64,000 nt of DNA, taken from NCBI GenBank assembly GCA_002457315.1, contig NTKI01000005.1, positions 1 to 64,000 on the forward strand, given 5' to 3'. This DNA comes from Rhodothermaeota bacterium MED-G19. Lineage in GTDB: Bacteria > Bacteroidota > Bacteroidia > Cytophagales > MED-G16. Shown piece after piece: positions 54,795 to 62,143 of the stretch. Every line of letters starts with the position of its first letter. Within the stretch, counting starts at the first letter, position 1. The translations under genes were made by a program, and so were the position numbers. The notes below the pieces were generated by a model. It was given only the letters and a program-made list of their open reading frames with translations, was not told the DNA's origin and did no database searches.

Positions 54795-55511
54795 ATGAAA
54801 ACAATTCTATCTGAGGGAAATATTGACTATAAGAATTATAAATTTGGTTATACAGTTAACTGCGTCTTAGAAAAGACTGATAATATAGAAAAGGTGTTTT
54901 CAAGAGGTTTTTTACCATATACTGGTGATATTAATAATTCTAAAGAGGTCTACTACATGGCCAGAAGTATTAGAATTAACCTAAATCATTATGAAAGATT
55001 ATCTGAAAATAAAAGGATAATAAAAAATGTAAAATCAAAATTTAATATCAAGTTTGAACTTCAAGAAAAGAAAACGTTTAATCATGATAAAGATTTCAAA
55101 GATTTTTGCATTAACTATTCCCGAGAAAGATTTATAAATGAACCTCTATCTTCAGAAAGATTTGAGCTAATAATTCAAAGAAATAACTATAACAGATTAT
55201 TTAAATTTTCTATTAGTGATAACCCAATTGGATACGTTTTAACTTATCTAAGTGATAATATAATTCACTACTGGTTCTCATTTTATGATGTCAATTACCT
55301 TAATGACTTTGCTATAGGTAAGTTTATAATGGAAAAGGTAATATTTTATGCAAAAAAAAACAATATGAGATATATATACCTTGGAACTTGTTATGGTGAA
55401 AAGGCCTTATATAAGGTAAGGGATTTTAAAGGAATAGAATATTTTGATGGAGTTAAATGGAATAATAATATAAAAAGCCTGAAAGAACTCTGTAAAAATG
55501 ACAAGATTTAA
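54795..55511 (+). CDS. ATE/Bpt-like aminoacyl-tRNA-protein transferase
   Basis: 238 residues. The layout follows Bpt/ATE1-type transferases, which attach an amino acid to protein N-termini for degradation: SRGFLPYTGD, a YMARSIRINLNHYERLSENKRIIKN block similar to the family's PVRVPVARFRPSRSQRRV, ERFELI, KFSISDNPIGYVLTYLSDN, YWFSFYDVNYLND and MRYIYLGTCYGEKALYKVRDFKGIEY. The N-terminal Cys cluster of the family is absent. A GNAT-type fold is likely. Function as N-end rule transferase is inferred; a plain acetyltransferase is possible. Confidence 0.65.
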   Translation: MKTILSEGNIDYKNYKFGYTVNCVLEKTDNIEKVFSRGFLPYTGDINNSKEVYYMARSIRINLNHYERLSENKRIIKNVKSKFNIKFELQEKKTFNHDKDFKDFCINYSRERFINEPLSSERFELIIQRNNYNRLFKFSISDNPIGYVLTYLSDNIIHYWFSFYDVNYLNDFAIGKFIMEKVIFYAKKNNMRYIYLGTCYGEKALYKVRDFKGIEYFDGVKWNNNIKSLKELCKNDKI

Positions 55512-55566
55512 TAACAGCTTTTTCTTTGAAATTTAAAATGATCTTTATAGATTGAAAATAGTTGAC

Positions 55567-55665
55567 ATGAACGATTCAATTAAAACCATATTATACATTA
55601 TCTTCTATTTCGGTGTAGGAATACTCTTAGGCTATATAATTGGTGAATTTTTTCTTGATATCTAA
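55567..55665 (+). CDS. Micro membrane peptide
   Basis: 32 codons; a single hydrophobic helix (ILYIIFYFGVGILLGYIIGEFF) ending FFLDI. Similar in size and style to the peptide at 45447, which also ends in an EFFL motif. Lies in a gap of 246 bases between the ATE-like and DUF2892 genes, where I see no other gene. Coding is uncertain. Confidence 0.35.
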   Translation: MNDSIKTILYIIFYFGVGILLGYIIGEFFLDI

Positions 55666-55757
55666 CATTTTATTTTAAAATTTTCTCTATTTATTTAATT
55701 AAGATTGATTTATTTGAAATATTAATTAATGTATTTATATTCATAAAAAAAACTATT

Positions 55758-55994
55758 ATGAGAACTATAAGATCTGAAAGAGATATAATCAAAGTTAGGG
55801 TACATGACGGTATTGTCGGACTACTTTATATCGGCTCTATGATGCTTACAAATGAATATGGTTTTAATTACATATATATAGCATTAAGTGTTGCCATATT
55901 ACAAATTTTAAGTCCAATTACTAAATTTTGTCCTGTATACACAATTCTTAATAAATTAATGCCAGATACTGAGCCTATACAGAATGGAAAATGA
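55758..55994 (+). CDS. DUF2892 (YgaP-like membrane domain) protein
   Basis: 78 residues with two membrane segments (GIVGLLYIGSMMLTNE and YIYIALSVAILQILSPI) and the motif TKFCPVYTIL typical of the DUF2892 family, a two-helix domain also found fused to rhodaneses, with a conserved Cys near the second helix. Role unclear, possibly sulfur-related by association in other species. Its stop overlaps the start of the next gene by 4 bases (ATGA), so they form an operon. Confidence 0.75.
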   Translation: MRTIRSERDIIKVRVHDGIVGLLYIGSMMLTNEYGFNYIYIALSVAILQILSPITKFCPVYTILNKLMPDTEPIQNGK

Positions 55995-56668
55995 CTAAGA
56001 AGATTTTTAGTCATCAAATTTGGCATGCATTATGTTTATTAATACTATTTATTGGTGTTAGTAAATCAATTGAAAATTATCCTTCTATATTAAATGGCTC
56101 CTTATTTGGGTATAGCACATATACTTGGTTAATAATTTCCATGCTATCACCAATTGTTCATCAGTTGTATGTACTTTTTTGTTGGAGGTCAGAGCTATAC
56201 TATAAATACCTGTCAAAAAATTATGGGAAGAATGCTTTTATATACTACAAAAAAATATTTACTGTTCTAATATTATCTAGACCTATTTTCATATTATTAC
56301 TGTCCATATCAAACTCCAATTCATTATATATATGGCCAGTATTTTATTGGGCAATAATAATATTACTACTTATTCCTGGAATTTATTCACAATATTCTGT
56401 CGCCAAATATTTTGGTTATGATAGGGCCTTTGGAATAGATCATTTTGAACCAGAAATATATAATAAAATCCCCCTCGTAAATGAGGGAATCTTTAAGTAC
56501 ACATCAAATGGGATGTATGTCTATGCTTTTTTTTTAATTTGGTTACCTGGTATAATTTTTGAATCACAAGCTGGAATATTATTAGCTTTATTCCATCATC
56601 TGTATATTTGGGTCCACTACTATTTTACAGAGCTCCCTGATATAAGATATATTTATGGAAAACAATAA
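55991..56668 (+). CDS. Membrane methyltransferase-like protein (PEMT/ICMT type)
   Basis: 225 residues, five or six membrane helices. The C-terminal part (KYTSNGMYVYAFFLIWLPGIIF, then LLALFHHLYIWVHYYFTELPDIRYIYG) resembles the methyl-donor-binding end of phospholipid and isoprenylcysteine methyltransferases. It may methylate a lipid head group in the membrane. Overlaps the DUF2892 gene by 4 bases and the next small ORF by 14. Substrate unknown; the family call is moderate. Confidence 0.6.
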   Translation: MTKKIFSHQIWHALCLLILFIGVSKSIENYPSILNGSLFGYSTYTWLIISMLSPIVHQLYVLFCWRSELYYKYLSKNYGKNAFIYYKKIFTVLILSRPIFILLLSISNSNSLYIWPVFYWAIIILLLIPGIYSQYSVAKYFGYDRAFGIDHFEPEIYNKIPLVNEGIFKYTSNGMYVYAFFLIWLPGIIFESQAGILLALFHHLYIWVHYYFTELPDIRYIYGKQ

Positions 56669-56789
56669 AAATAATAATACTTTTGATAATAAATACCCGA
56701 AAAGAGTCTTTGAGGTAATTCTTGAAAAAACTCATCATAAAGAAGAATCCGATTATTTTTTTTATACCGACCCCTCATTTTATAACTAA
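56655..56789 (+). CDS. Short acidic/polar ORF overlapping the methyltransferase-like gene
   Basis: 44 codons; starts inside the end of the preceding gene in another frame, Asn/Lys-rich at its start and DPSFYN at its end, with no hydrophobic helix. May be coupled to the upstream gene or be a chance frame. About 110 bases then follow without any gene before the minus-strand GH29 gene. Confidence 0.3.
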   Translation: MENNKNNNTFDNKYPKRVFEVILEKTHHKEESDYFFYTDPSFYN

Positions 56790-56897
56790 TTATGTTAAGA
56801 CGTTTTATTCTAGATAATTAGAAATTAATATTTAGAGTAACAGTGATTTATATTGTGATAACAATCATATACCATAAAATACCTATAACACCAATAA

Positions 56898-58223
56898 TTA
56901 ATTAGTTTCTACAACTAAGACAGTACTTATAGAATCTAACTCTATATCTTGAAGGTCTATAACTAAGGTATTCTTTTTTACTTTAAATGAAATTTTATCT
57001 TTATTAATAAAATTTTTAATAGAATTTACTTTACCATTAAAATTTGTTATTTCTAATTTATCATCAATAATCTCTAGTAGATGTAAAAAAACAACACCAT
57101 CCTTCTGTGTTGAGACTAGAGAATCATTAGGTGGAATTGGACCCTTACTTGAACCATAAATAGTTTCACCATATACATCTAACCAGTCACCTACTCTTAG
57201 AAGAGAAGAAAGATGTTTTGGTTGAATTTTTCCGTTTGGCATAGGACCAACATTTAGTAAAAAATTACTCCCATATCCTGCTGATTTTATTAAATAATGA
57301 ATTAAATCTTTATCTGACTTATGCTTTCTATCTTTTAAATTGAATCCCCAAGAACCATTAATTGTCTCACATACTTCTAATGGTAAATTACCAATTTGAT
57401 TTTCAGGTGTTCCCCATCCAGTAGTATTCCCACCAGGTAAGTCCTTTTCAAACATTTGAAAATCCTCACCATCAATCACTCCAATATGATGATTATTTCC
57501 GATAAGAGCTTGTGGTTGTAGCTTATGAATGAGAGAATAAAGTTCATCATAATGCCAATCTACCTTCAAATTACCAAATTTTTTACCATCCCATTCCTTC
57601 TGGTCCCAATGACCATCTAACCAGATTCCACCTATCTCACCATAGTTAGTTAACAATTCTGTTAATTGTACTTTCATAAAATCAATGTAGTCCTCCCATT
57701 TTCCTTCTTTTCTTCCTGGTATATCATTTCCAGTTCTTCCTCTAGGAAAATAATCATCATTGTGCCAGTCAAGTAATGAATAATAAAAAAATAGTTTTAT
57801 TCCTTCTTTCTTACATTCCTCAGCTAACATTTTAAGTATATCTCTCTTGTAAGGACTACTATCAATAATATCATAGTCTGTAATTTTAGAATCAAACATC
57901 GAAAAACCATCGTGGTGTCTACTTGTTATAGTGATATATTTCATGCCAGCATCTTTTGCCATTTTTACCCATTCTGAAGGATTGTAATCAATTGGATTAA
58001 AAAATGATGGTAATTTTTCATACTCTTCAATAGAAATATTTTGATTGTTCATAACCCACTCTCCGTCACCAAGAATACTGTATACACCCCAATGAATAAA
58101 AAGTCCAAATTTTGCATCAGAAAACCACCTCCTAGCCTCAAGATTCTCTTGTGAAGGCACATAACTTTGGGGAAATGACTTAATTGAAAATATCAAAAGA
58201 AAAAAAAGGATTGTTTTTTTCAT
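56898..58223 (-). CDS. GH29 alpha-L-fucosidase
   Basis: Secreted enzyme releasing alpha-linked fucose, for instance from fucose-rich algal polymers. Signal peptide about residues 1-18 (MKKTILFFLLIFSIKSFPQ). Family 29 barrel motifs: FGLFIHWGVYS, YITITSRHHDGFSMFDS and the nucleophile D203 in GGIWLDGHWD; the His pair in RHHDGF contacts substrate. A C-terminal beta-domain closes the protein. Length 441 is usual. It stands alone, facing a short ORF with a good promoter on the other strand. No SusC/D or sulfatase neighbours are seen. Confidence 0.93.
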   Translation of the reverse strand: MKKTILFFLLIFSIKSFPQSYVPSQENLEARRWFSDAKFGLFIHWGVYSILGDGEWVMNNQNISIEEYEKLPSFFNPIDYNPSEWVKMAKDAGMKYITITSRHHDGFSMFDSKITDYDIIDSSPYKRDILKMLAEECKKEGIKLFFYYSLLDWHNDDYFPRGRTGNDIPGRKEGKWEDYIDFMKVQLTELLTNYGEIGGIWLDGHWDQKEWDGKKFGNLKVDWHYDELYSLIHKLQPQALIGNNHHIGVIDGEDFQMFEKDLPGGNTTGWGTPENQIGNLPLEVCETINGSWGFNLKDRKHKSDKDLIHYLIKSAGYGSNFLLNVGPMPNGKIQPKHLSSLLRVGDWLDVYGETIYGSSKGPIPPNDSLVSTQKDGVVFLHLLEIIDDKLEITNFNGKVNSIKNFINKDKISFKVKKNTLVIDLQDIELDSISTVLVVETN

Positions 58224-58266
58224 AAAATGAATTTACATAAATAAACACATATTAATTAACAGTTTA

Positions 58267-58297
58267 TTTGATTTTATAAATCTATACTGTACGTTTA
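58267..58297 (+). promoter_or_regulatory. Promoter TTTG-N19-TACGTTTA
   Basis: TTTG (58267-58270), spacer 19, TACGTTTA (58290-58297), then 4 bases to the ATG at 58302. Same arrangement as the promoter before 44464 and consistent with a leaderless transcript. Confidence 0.6.
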
Positions 58298-58301
58298 TAA
58301 T

Positions 58302-58439
58302 ATGATCAAATGTAAATTAATTGAAGAATATATCGAAAATAAAACTTATGTAATAAAACGATACAAACTAAAAATAATTTGGAGAGATGCTTTAAACAAA
58401 AAAGTATATGAATCGTTATATATCCATAAAAATTATTAA
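58302..58439 (+). CDS. Small basic protein upstream of SemiSWEET
   Basis: 45 residues, Lys/Tyr-rich (ENKTYVIKRYKLKIIWRDALNKK), with no membrane segment. Strongly supported as a real gene by the consensus promoter ending 4 bases before its ATG and by the SemiSWEET gene starting 2 bases after its stop. No family recognised. Confidence 0.5.
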   Translation: MIKCKLIEEYIENKTYVIKRYKLKIIWRDALNKKVYESLYIHKNY

Positions 58440-58441
58440 CT

Positions 58442-58696
58442 ATGGAAACTATAGATTTAATTGGTCTTTTTGGTGCATTCTTATCTGGATTTACATTTTT
58501 TCCTCAAGTCTATAGGACATGGAAACTGAAGTCTGCTAGAGATTTATCATTGTCAATGATTTTAATTATACTATTGAGCAATGTTGTTTGGTTAACTTAT
58601 GCCTTTAACAAACAAGACATTGCTATTATTGCGGCTAATTTTTTTGTTGGAGGATGCGCAATTACAATTCTATATTTCAAAATAAAATTCAAATAA
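58442..58696 (+). CDS. SemiSWEET sugar transporter
   Basis: 84 residues: a single triple-helix bundle with the PQ-loop signature (FFPQVYRTWKLKSARDLS), as in bacterial SemiSWEETs, which work as dimers to pass sugars down a gradient. Three helices: about 6-24, 38-53 and 60-80. It probably moves glucose or sucrose. Co-transcribed with the small ORF upstream and, after 7 bases, a lipoprotein gene. Confidence 0.9.
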   Translation: METIDLIGLFGAFLSGFTFFPQVYRTWKLKSARDLSLSMILIILLSNVVWLTYAFNKQDIAIIAANFFVGGCAITILYFKIKFK

Positions 58697-58703
58697 TATA
58701 TAA

Positions 58704-59108
58704 TTGAGACTAATACAATTTCTATCTCTTCTTTCTTTTTTAGCCTGTAATAAATTAATAGAAGAAGACAACATGTTGTTAAATTATGAAAATTGTGATT
58801 TCATAGAAGAAAATATCCATGAAATAGATCTCTTTGAAGGTTTTTTTACCTTAAAACTAGATTATGCCTATGTACCAGATATTGACCTAAGGGATTCTCT
58901 TATGAATGATTATCACTACATAAAGTTTAATAATAAAAACTTAAATGGAACTTACGTGATCAAAGATGCTAACGTTAGATATAAAGTAAATAAAATCGAA
59001 CCCTATGATAGTATCTCAAAAAAAGAATATCCATTTAGCTATAACTTAGTTAATGAAAAAGCTTGTGTTTTTCTTGATTTATTAAAATCACAAGCATGTG
59101 ATTGTTAA
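58704..59108 (+). CDS. Small lipoprotein
   Basis: 134 residues from a TTG start; lipobox signal (FLSLLSFLAC, Cys15). The mature part has beta-strand character (FTLKLDYAYVPDIDLRDS, INKIEPYDSISKKEYPF) and two or three further Cys (DFIEEN, KACVFLD, ACDC) that may be disulphide-bonded or bind metal. Its last 4 bases overlap the convergent DUF1080 gene. No family recognised; sits in the SemiSWEET transcript. Confidence 0.55.
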   Translation: MRLIQFLSLLSFLACNKLIEEDNMLLNYENCDFIEENIHEIDLFEGFFTLKLDYAYVPDIDLRDSLMNDYHYIKFNNKNLNGTYVIKDANVRYKVNKIEPYDSISKKEYPFSYNLVNEKACVFLDLLKSQACDC

Positions 59109-59695
59109 TTAATAGGTATTAATTTAAAATTCTTCCATCTTACCTTAATCCCTCCCCCATCATGAATTTGCAAAGCAATTGAACCATTAGCTTTTCCTAT
59201 AACAGAATCTGTTATTTCAATCATCTTCTGAGCATTTATCCATGTTTTAACATTATCTCCGTTTACCATGACTTTCATCGAATTCCACATATTCATTTTA
59301 ACAATATTATCGTATTTTGGATCTGGTTTAATAAGCCAACCTCTCCCATAAGATTCATATATTCCACCAGAATTATTTCCTGGTGGCGCTACTTCTACTT
59401 GCCATCCAGATATTTTAACTCCATCAATAGACGATCTAAAAAAAACACCACTATTACCATCTGACTCTTGATAAAAATCAAGGGTTAATATGAAATTTTT
59501 ATATGAATTAATTGTTGATAAGTAACCATATTGCTCGTCTGGACCACTTTCACAAATAAGTTCTCCATCATTCACGTACCATTTCTCAGTCCCATGAATT
59601 TTCCATCCATCTAAATTTTTACCATTAAATAATGATACAGTATCTGTCTGTAAAAGAACATTAAATAATATTGAAAGAATAATTTTTAAAAACAT
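59105..59695 (-). CDS. Secreted DUF1080 (3-keto-disaccharide hydrolase-like) protein
   Basis: 196 residues, signal peptide about 1-16. Concanavalin-like domain with SLFNGKNLDGWKIHG at its start, GELICESGPDEQYGYLST, then DGNSGVFFRS and WQVEVAPPGNNSGGIYESYGRGW, which are hallmarks of the DUF1080 family. Relatives cleave 3-keto-glycosides; many are uncharacterised. The enzyme would act on sugars in the periplasm. The 3' end overlaps the convergent lipoprotein gene by 4 bases. Good family call; activity inferred. Confidence 0.85.
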   Translation of the reverse strand: MFLKIILSILFNVLLQTDTVSLFNGKNLDGWKIHGTEKWYVNDGELICESGPDEQYGYLSTINSYKNFILTLDFYQESDGNSGVFFRSSIDGVKISGWQVEVAPPGNNSGGIYESYGRGWLIKPDPKYDNIVKMNMWNSMKVMVNGDNVKTWINAQKMIEITDSVIGKANGSIALQIHDGGGIKVRWKNFKLIPIN

Positions 59696-59726
59696 ATATG
59701 AATATACAAAAATAAATAATCTGCAC

Positions 59727-60614
59727 TTAGAAGTTTACATTGAAACTTACACCAAAAACTTCTTTAAGTTGAATTTCAGGAATAGCATTATCATCATATA
59801 ATATCTGTAATAAGATATTAGTTGAGAAAAATTGATTGATAGTAAACTCTAAACTAAGTGTGTAATCAACATCAATATTTAATGGGTCTTCAAGATAATT
59901 TTGAAATAAATTCAACTTATTTTCCATGAGCATATTCTTCATTATTTCTTTCTTATAATAAGCAGAAATCATTCCCCCAGCTTCAAATCTTCCAGACTCA
60001 CCTTTTTCGACACCAAAGTAATTTTCACCATCAAGTAAAGTCTCCGTGAAGACAGGGTTTACCATAATATATCTAGCAGATAACAAACCATAATTAAACC
60101 AAAAATTATCATCTTTTTTATAGAACATACCTACACCTACTTGAGAATATGCAGGAGATAAAAATTTTGTAGTTAGTGTTCTGTCGACTACACCATTAGC
60201 TCCTTGGGAGTATTTATAACCATTTGACCACTGTGATTTTAAATTAAAAAAAGCTGAGTATGACCATCTGCCTTTATTTTTAAGGGCAATAAGAGAGTAA
60301 ATTTCTATTCTATCTTCATTTTTTTTAATATCCTCGTTTTGATTTTTTACCAGACCATATGCTCCATCTAATCTATTAATCCACTCTAAATCCCCTTTTT
60401 TTAATGTAAAATCATAGTCTAATATTAGTGTCAATGATAAATTGTTAACTCCTCCAGCTATCCAATTACTATATTGTGATTGATTTAATAATGTTGTGAT
60501 TTTTCCTTTTGATAGATAATATGAGTTTGGAGAAGTCCAAACAGAATCTAATCTGAGATTTGAGTAGGAATTAAAAGATAAAAATAAGAGAAGTAGAATT
60601 ATAATCTTTTTCAT
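59727..60614 (-). CDS. DUF3078 family secreted protein
   Basis: 295 residues: signal peptide (MKKIIILLLLFLSFNSYS), then a beta-rich chain with QSQYSNWIAGGVNNLSLTLILDYDFTLKKGDLEWINRLDGAYGLVKNQ, diagnostic for the Bacteroidota DUF3078 family, thought to be outer-membrane barrel proteins. It ends LKEVFGVSFNVNF with the C-terminal aromatic of outer-membrane barrels. Preceded by a -7 element and followed by a 31-base gap to the DUF1080 gene on the same strand. Confidence 0.85.
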   Translation of the reverse strand: MKKIIILLLLFLSFNSYSNLRLDSVWTSPNSYYLSKGKITTLLNQSQYSNWIAGGVNNLSLTLILDYDFTLKKGDLEWINRLDGAYGLVKNQNEDIKKNEDRIEIYSLIALKNKGRWSYSAFFNLKSQWSNGYKYSQGANGVVDRTLTTKFLSPAYSQVGVGMFYKKDDNFWFNYGLLSARYIMVNPVFTETLLDGENYFGVEKGESGRFEAGGMISAYYKKEIMKNMLMENKLNLFQNYLEDPLNIDVDYTLSLEFTINQFFSTNILLQILYDDNAIPEIQLKEVFGVSFNVNF

Positions 60615-60621
60615 AATTACG

Positions 60622-60629
60622 CAAAAATA
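60622..60629 (-). promoter_or_regulatory. -7 promoter element of the DUF3078 gene
   Basis: On the minus strand this reads TATTTTTG, exact TAnnTTTG, 7 bases before the start codon at 60614, so the leader is very short or absent. No clear -33 TTTG. Confidence 0.45.
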
Positions 60630-60659
60630 TAAATTATTGACATTTATTAAAAATCAGAT

Positions 60660-62054
60660 CTATTGCCACCTGTCATAATGAAATGTACCATCTTTGTCAA
60701 TTCTCTCAAATGTGTGTTCACCAAAGCAATCTCTTTGTGCCTGAACAAGATTCATAGGTAACCTTCCAGTTTTCAGTGAATCAAAATAACTGATTGATGA
60801 TAGTAATCCTTGAGCAGGTATCTGATTATTAATACAGTATATAGATACTTTCCTAGAGGCGCTTATAGAATTAGTTATGATTTCAGATATACCATCATCA
60901 AATAATAAGTTATCTAAATTTTTATCTTTTCGATAAGCATTCATAAAATTCTCAAGAAGTTTTGCTCGGATAATACATCCTCCCCTCCATATCTTACATA
61001 TTTCTTCAAAATTTAAATTATAAGATTTTTCTTTTGAAGCAGTCTTTAACTGTGATAATCCCTGGGCAAAAGATACTATAAAACTAAATAAAAGTGATTT
61101 TTCTACGTCCTCAACTGATATAGATTGATCATTAATTTTAAAATCACCATAAATTTTCTCACCTTTTAACCTCATCTCTTTAAATGAAGATATGATTCTC
61201 ATAGAAACTGCTGAGTCTATTGTGGGAATACTTACACCAAAATCCATAGCACTCTGAGAGGTCCATTTTCCTGTACCCTTCTGCTTTGCCTTATCCAAAA
61301 TAAGATCTACAATATAATTATCGGAATCATCGTCTTTTGCTAAAAATATATCACGAGTAATTTCAACAAGATATGAATTCAATAGGCCTTCATTCCATTT
61401 CTTAAAGACATTATGAATGTCATTATTTTCTAACTTCAAACCATATTTAAGAATGTGGTAATTTTCAGAAATTAATTGCATTATAGCATATTCTATACCA
61501 TTATGTATCATTTTAACGTAATGACCGGATGAAGTATTACCTAGGTAAGTAACACACGGATCTCCATTTACTTTTGCAGAAGCAGACTCAAAAATTGGCC
61601 TAATTTGCTCATAAATATCTACATCACATCCTGGCATAATGCTAGGACCAAGTCTTGCTCCTTTTGATCCTCCAGATACACCTGCCCCAATGAAATTGAT
61701 ATTTTTATCTTTTAAAAAACTATATCTTCTATCTGTATCATCATAGTGTGAATTTCCACCATCTATAATAATATCTCCTTCTTCAAGATAGGGTAAGAAC
61801 CTATCTATTACAGAATCAACAGGTTTGCCTGCAGGAACTAATAGCATTATTTTTCTGGGTCTTTTTAATTTTTGAAAAAAATCTTTATCGTCTAATGTGC
61901 CATCAACCTCATATGATTTACCATCACTTTTTAATAAATTAATTGAATTCTGGTTTGAAGATAATCCAATAGATGAAAACCCATTCTGAGCAACATTTAG
62001 AATAAAATTTCTGCCCATTACTCCTAAGCCAACTAGACCAAAATCATACGTCAT
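60660..62054 (-). CDS. gnd: 6-phosphogluconate dehydrogenase (decarboxylating)
   Basis: Converts 6-phosphogluconate to ribulose 5-phosphate with release of CO2 and NAD(P)H. Rossmann loop GLGVMGRNF (residues 8-16), GGNSHYDDTDRR, GAGVSGGSKGARLGPSIMPG, KMIHNGIEYAIMQL (catalytic Lys and the HNG motif) and the closing AQRDCFGEHTFERIDKDGTFHYDRW. Where most enzymes have GGEEGAR, this one has GGSKGAR, and the usual AQRDYFG reads AQRDCFG. Length 464 is normal. Divergent from zwf across an 89-base gap; supplies Rpe with ribulose 5-phosphate. Confidence 0.95.
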   Translation of the reverse strand: MTYDFGLVGLGVMGRNFILNVAQNGFSSIGLSSNQNSINLLKSDGKSYEVDGTLDDKDFFQKLKRPRKIMLLVPAGKPVDSVIDRFLPYLEEGDIIIDGGNSHYDDTDRRYSFLKDKNINFIGAGVSGGSKGARLGPSIMPGCDVDIYEQIRPIFESASAKVNGDPCVTYLGNTSSGHYVKMIHNGIEYAIMQLISENYHILKYGLKLENNDIHNVFKKWNEGLLNSYLVEITRDIFLAKDDDSDNYIVDLILDKAKQKGTGKWTSQSAMDFGVSIPTIDSAVSMRIISSFKEMRLKGEKIYGDFKINDQSISVEDVEKSLLFSFIVSFAQGLSQLKTASKEKSYNLNFEEICKIWRGGCIIRAKLLENFMNAYRKDKNLDNLLFDDGISEIITNSISASRKVSIYCINNQIPAQGLLSSISYFDSLKTGRLPMNLVQAQRDCFGEHTFERIDKDGTFHYDRWQ

Positions 62055-62122
62055 ATCAATAATTTTGACAAATATGAAATAAATTTTTTAATAATAAATA
62101 CAATAAGATTTTTTTGTTTAGA

Positions 62123-62140
62123 TATGTTTGTAAAAACATA
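62123..62140. promoter_or_regulatory. Inverted repeat TATGTTT-N4-AAACATA in the gnd/zwf promoter gap
   Basis: Seven-base arms around GTAA just upstream of the zwf ATG (62144). The left arm and centre read TATGTTTG, which also matches the -7 consensus TAnnTTTG for zwf, so a protein bound here would cover the promoter. A regulator binding to it is inferred and unidentified. Confidence 0.5.
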
Positions 62141-62143
62141 TTA

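Noticed and set aside
62114-62143. TTG at 62114 as the zwf start
   Set aside because: The -7 element and inverted repeat lie downstream of it; the ATG at 62144 begins just before the Rossmann motif, as in other Zwf proteins.
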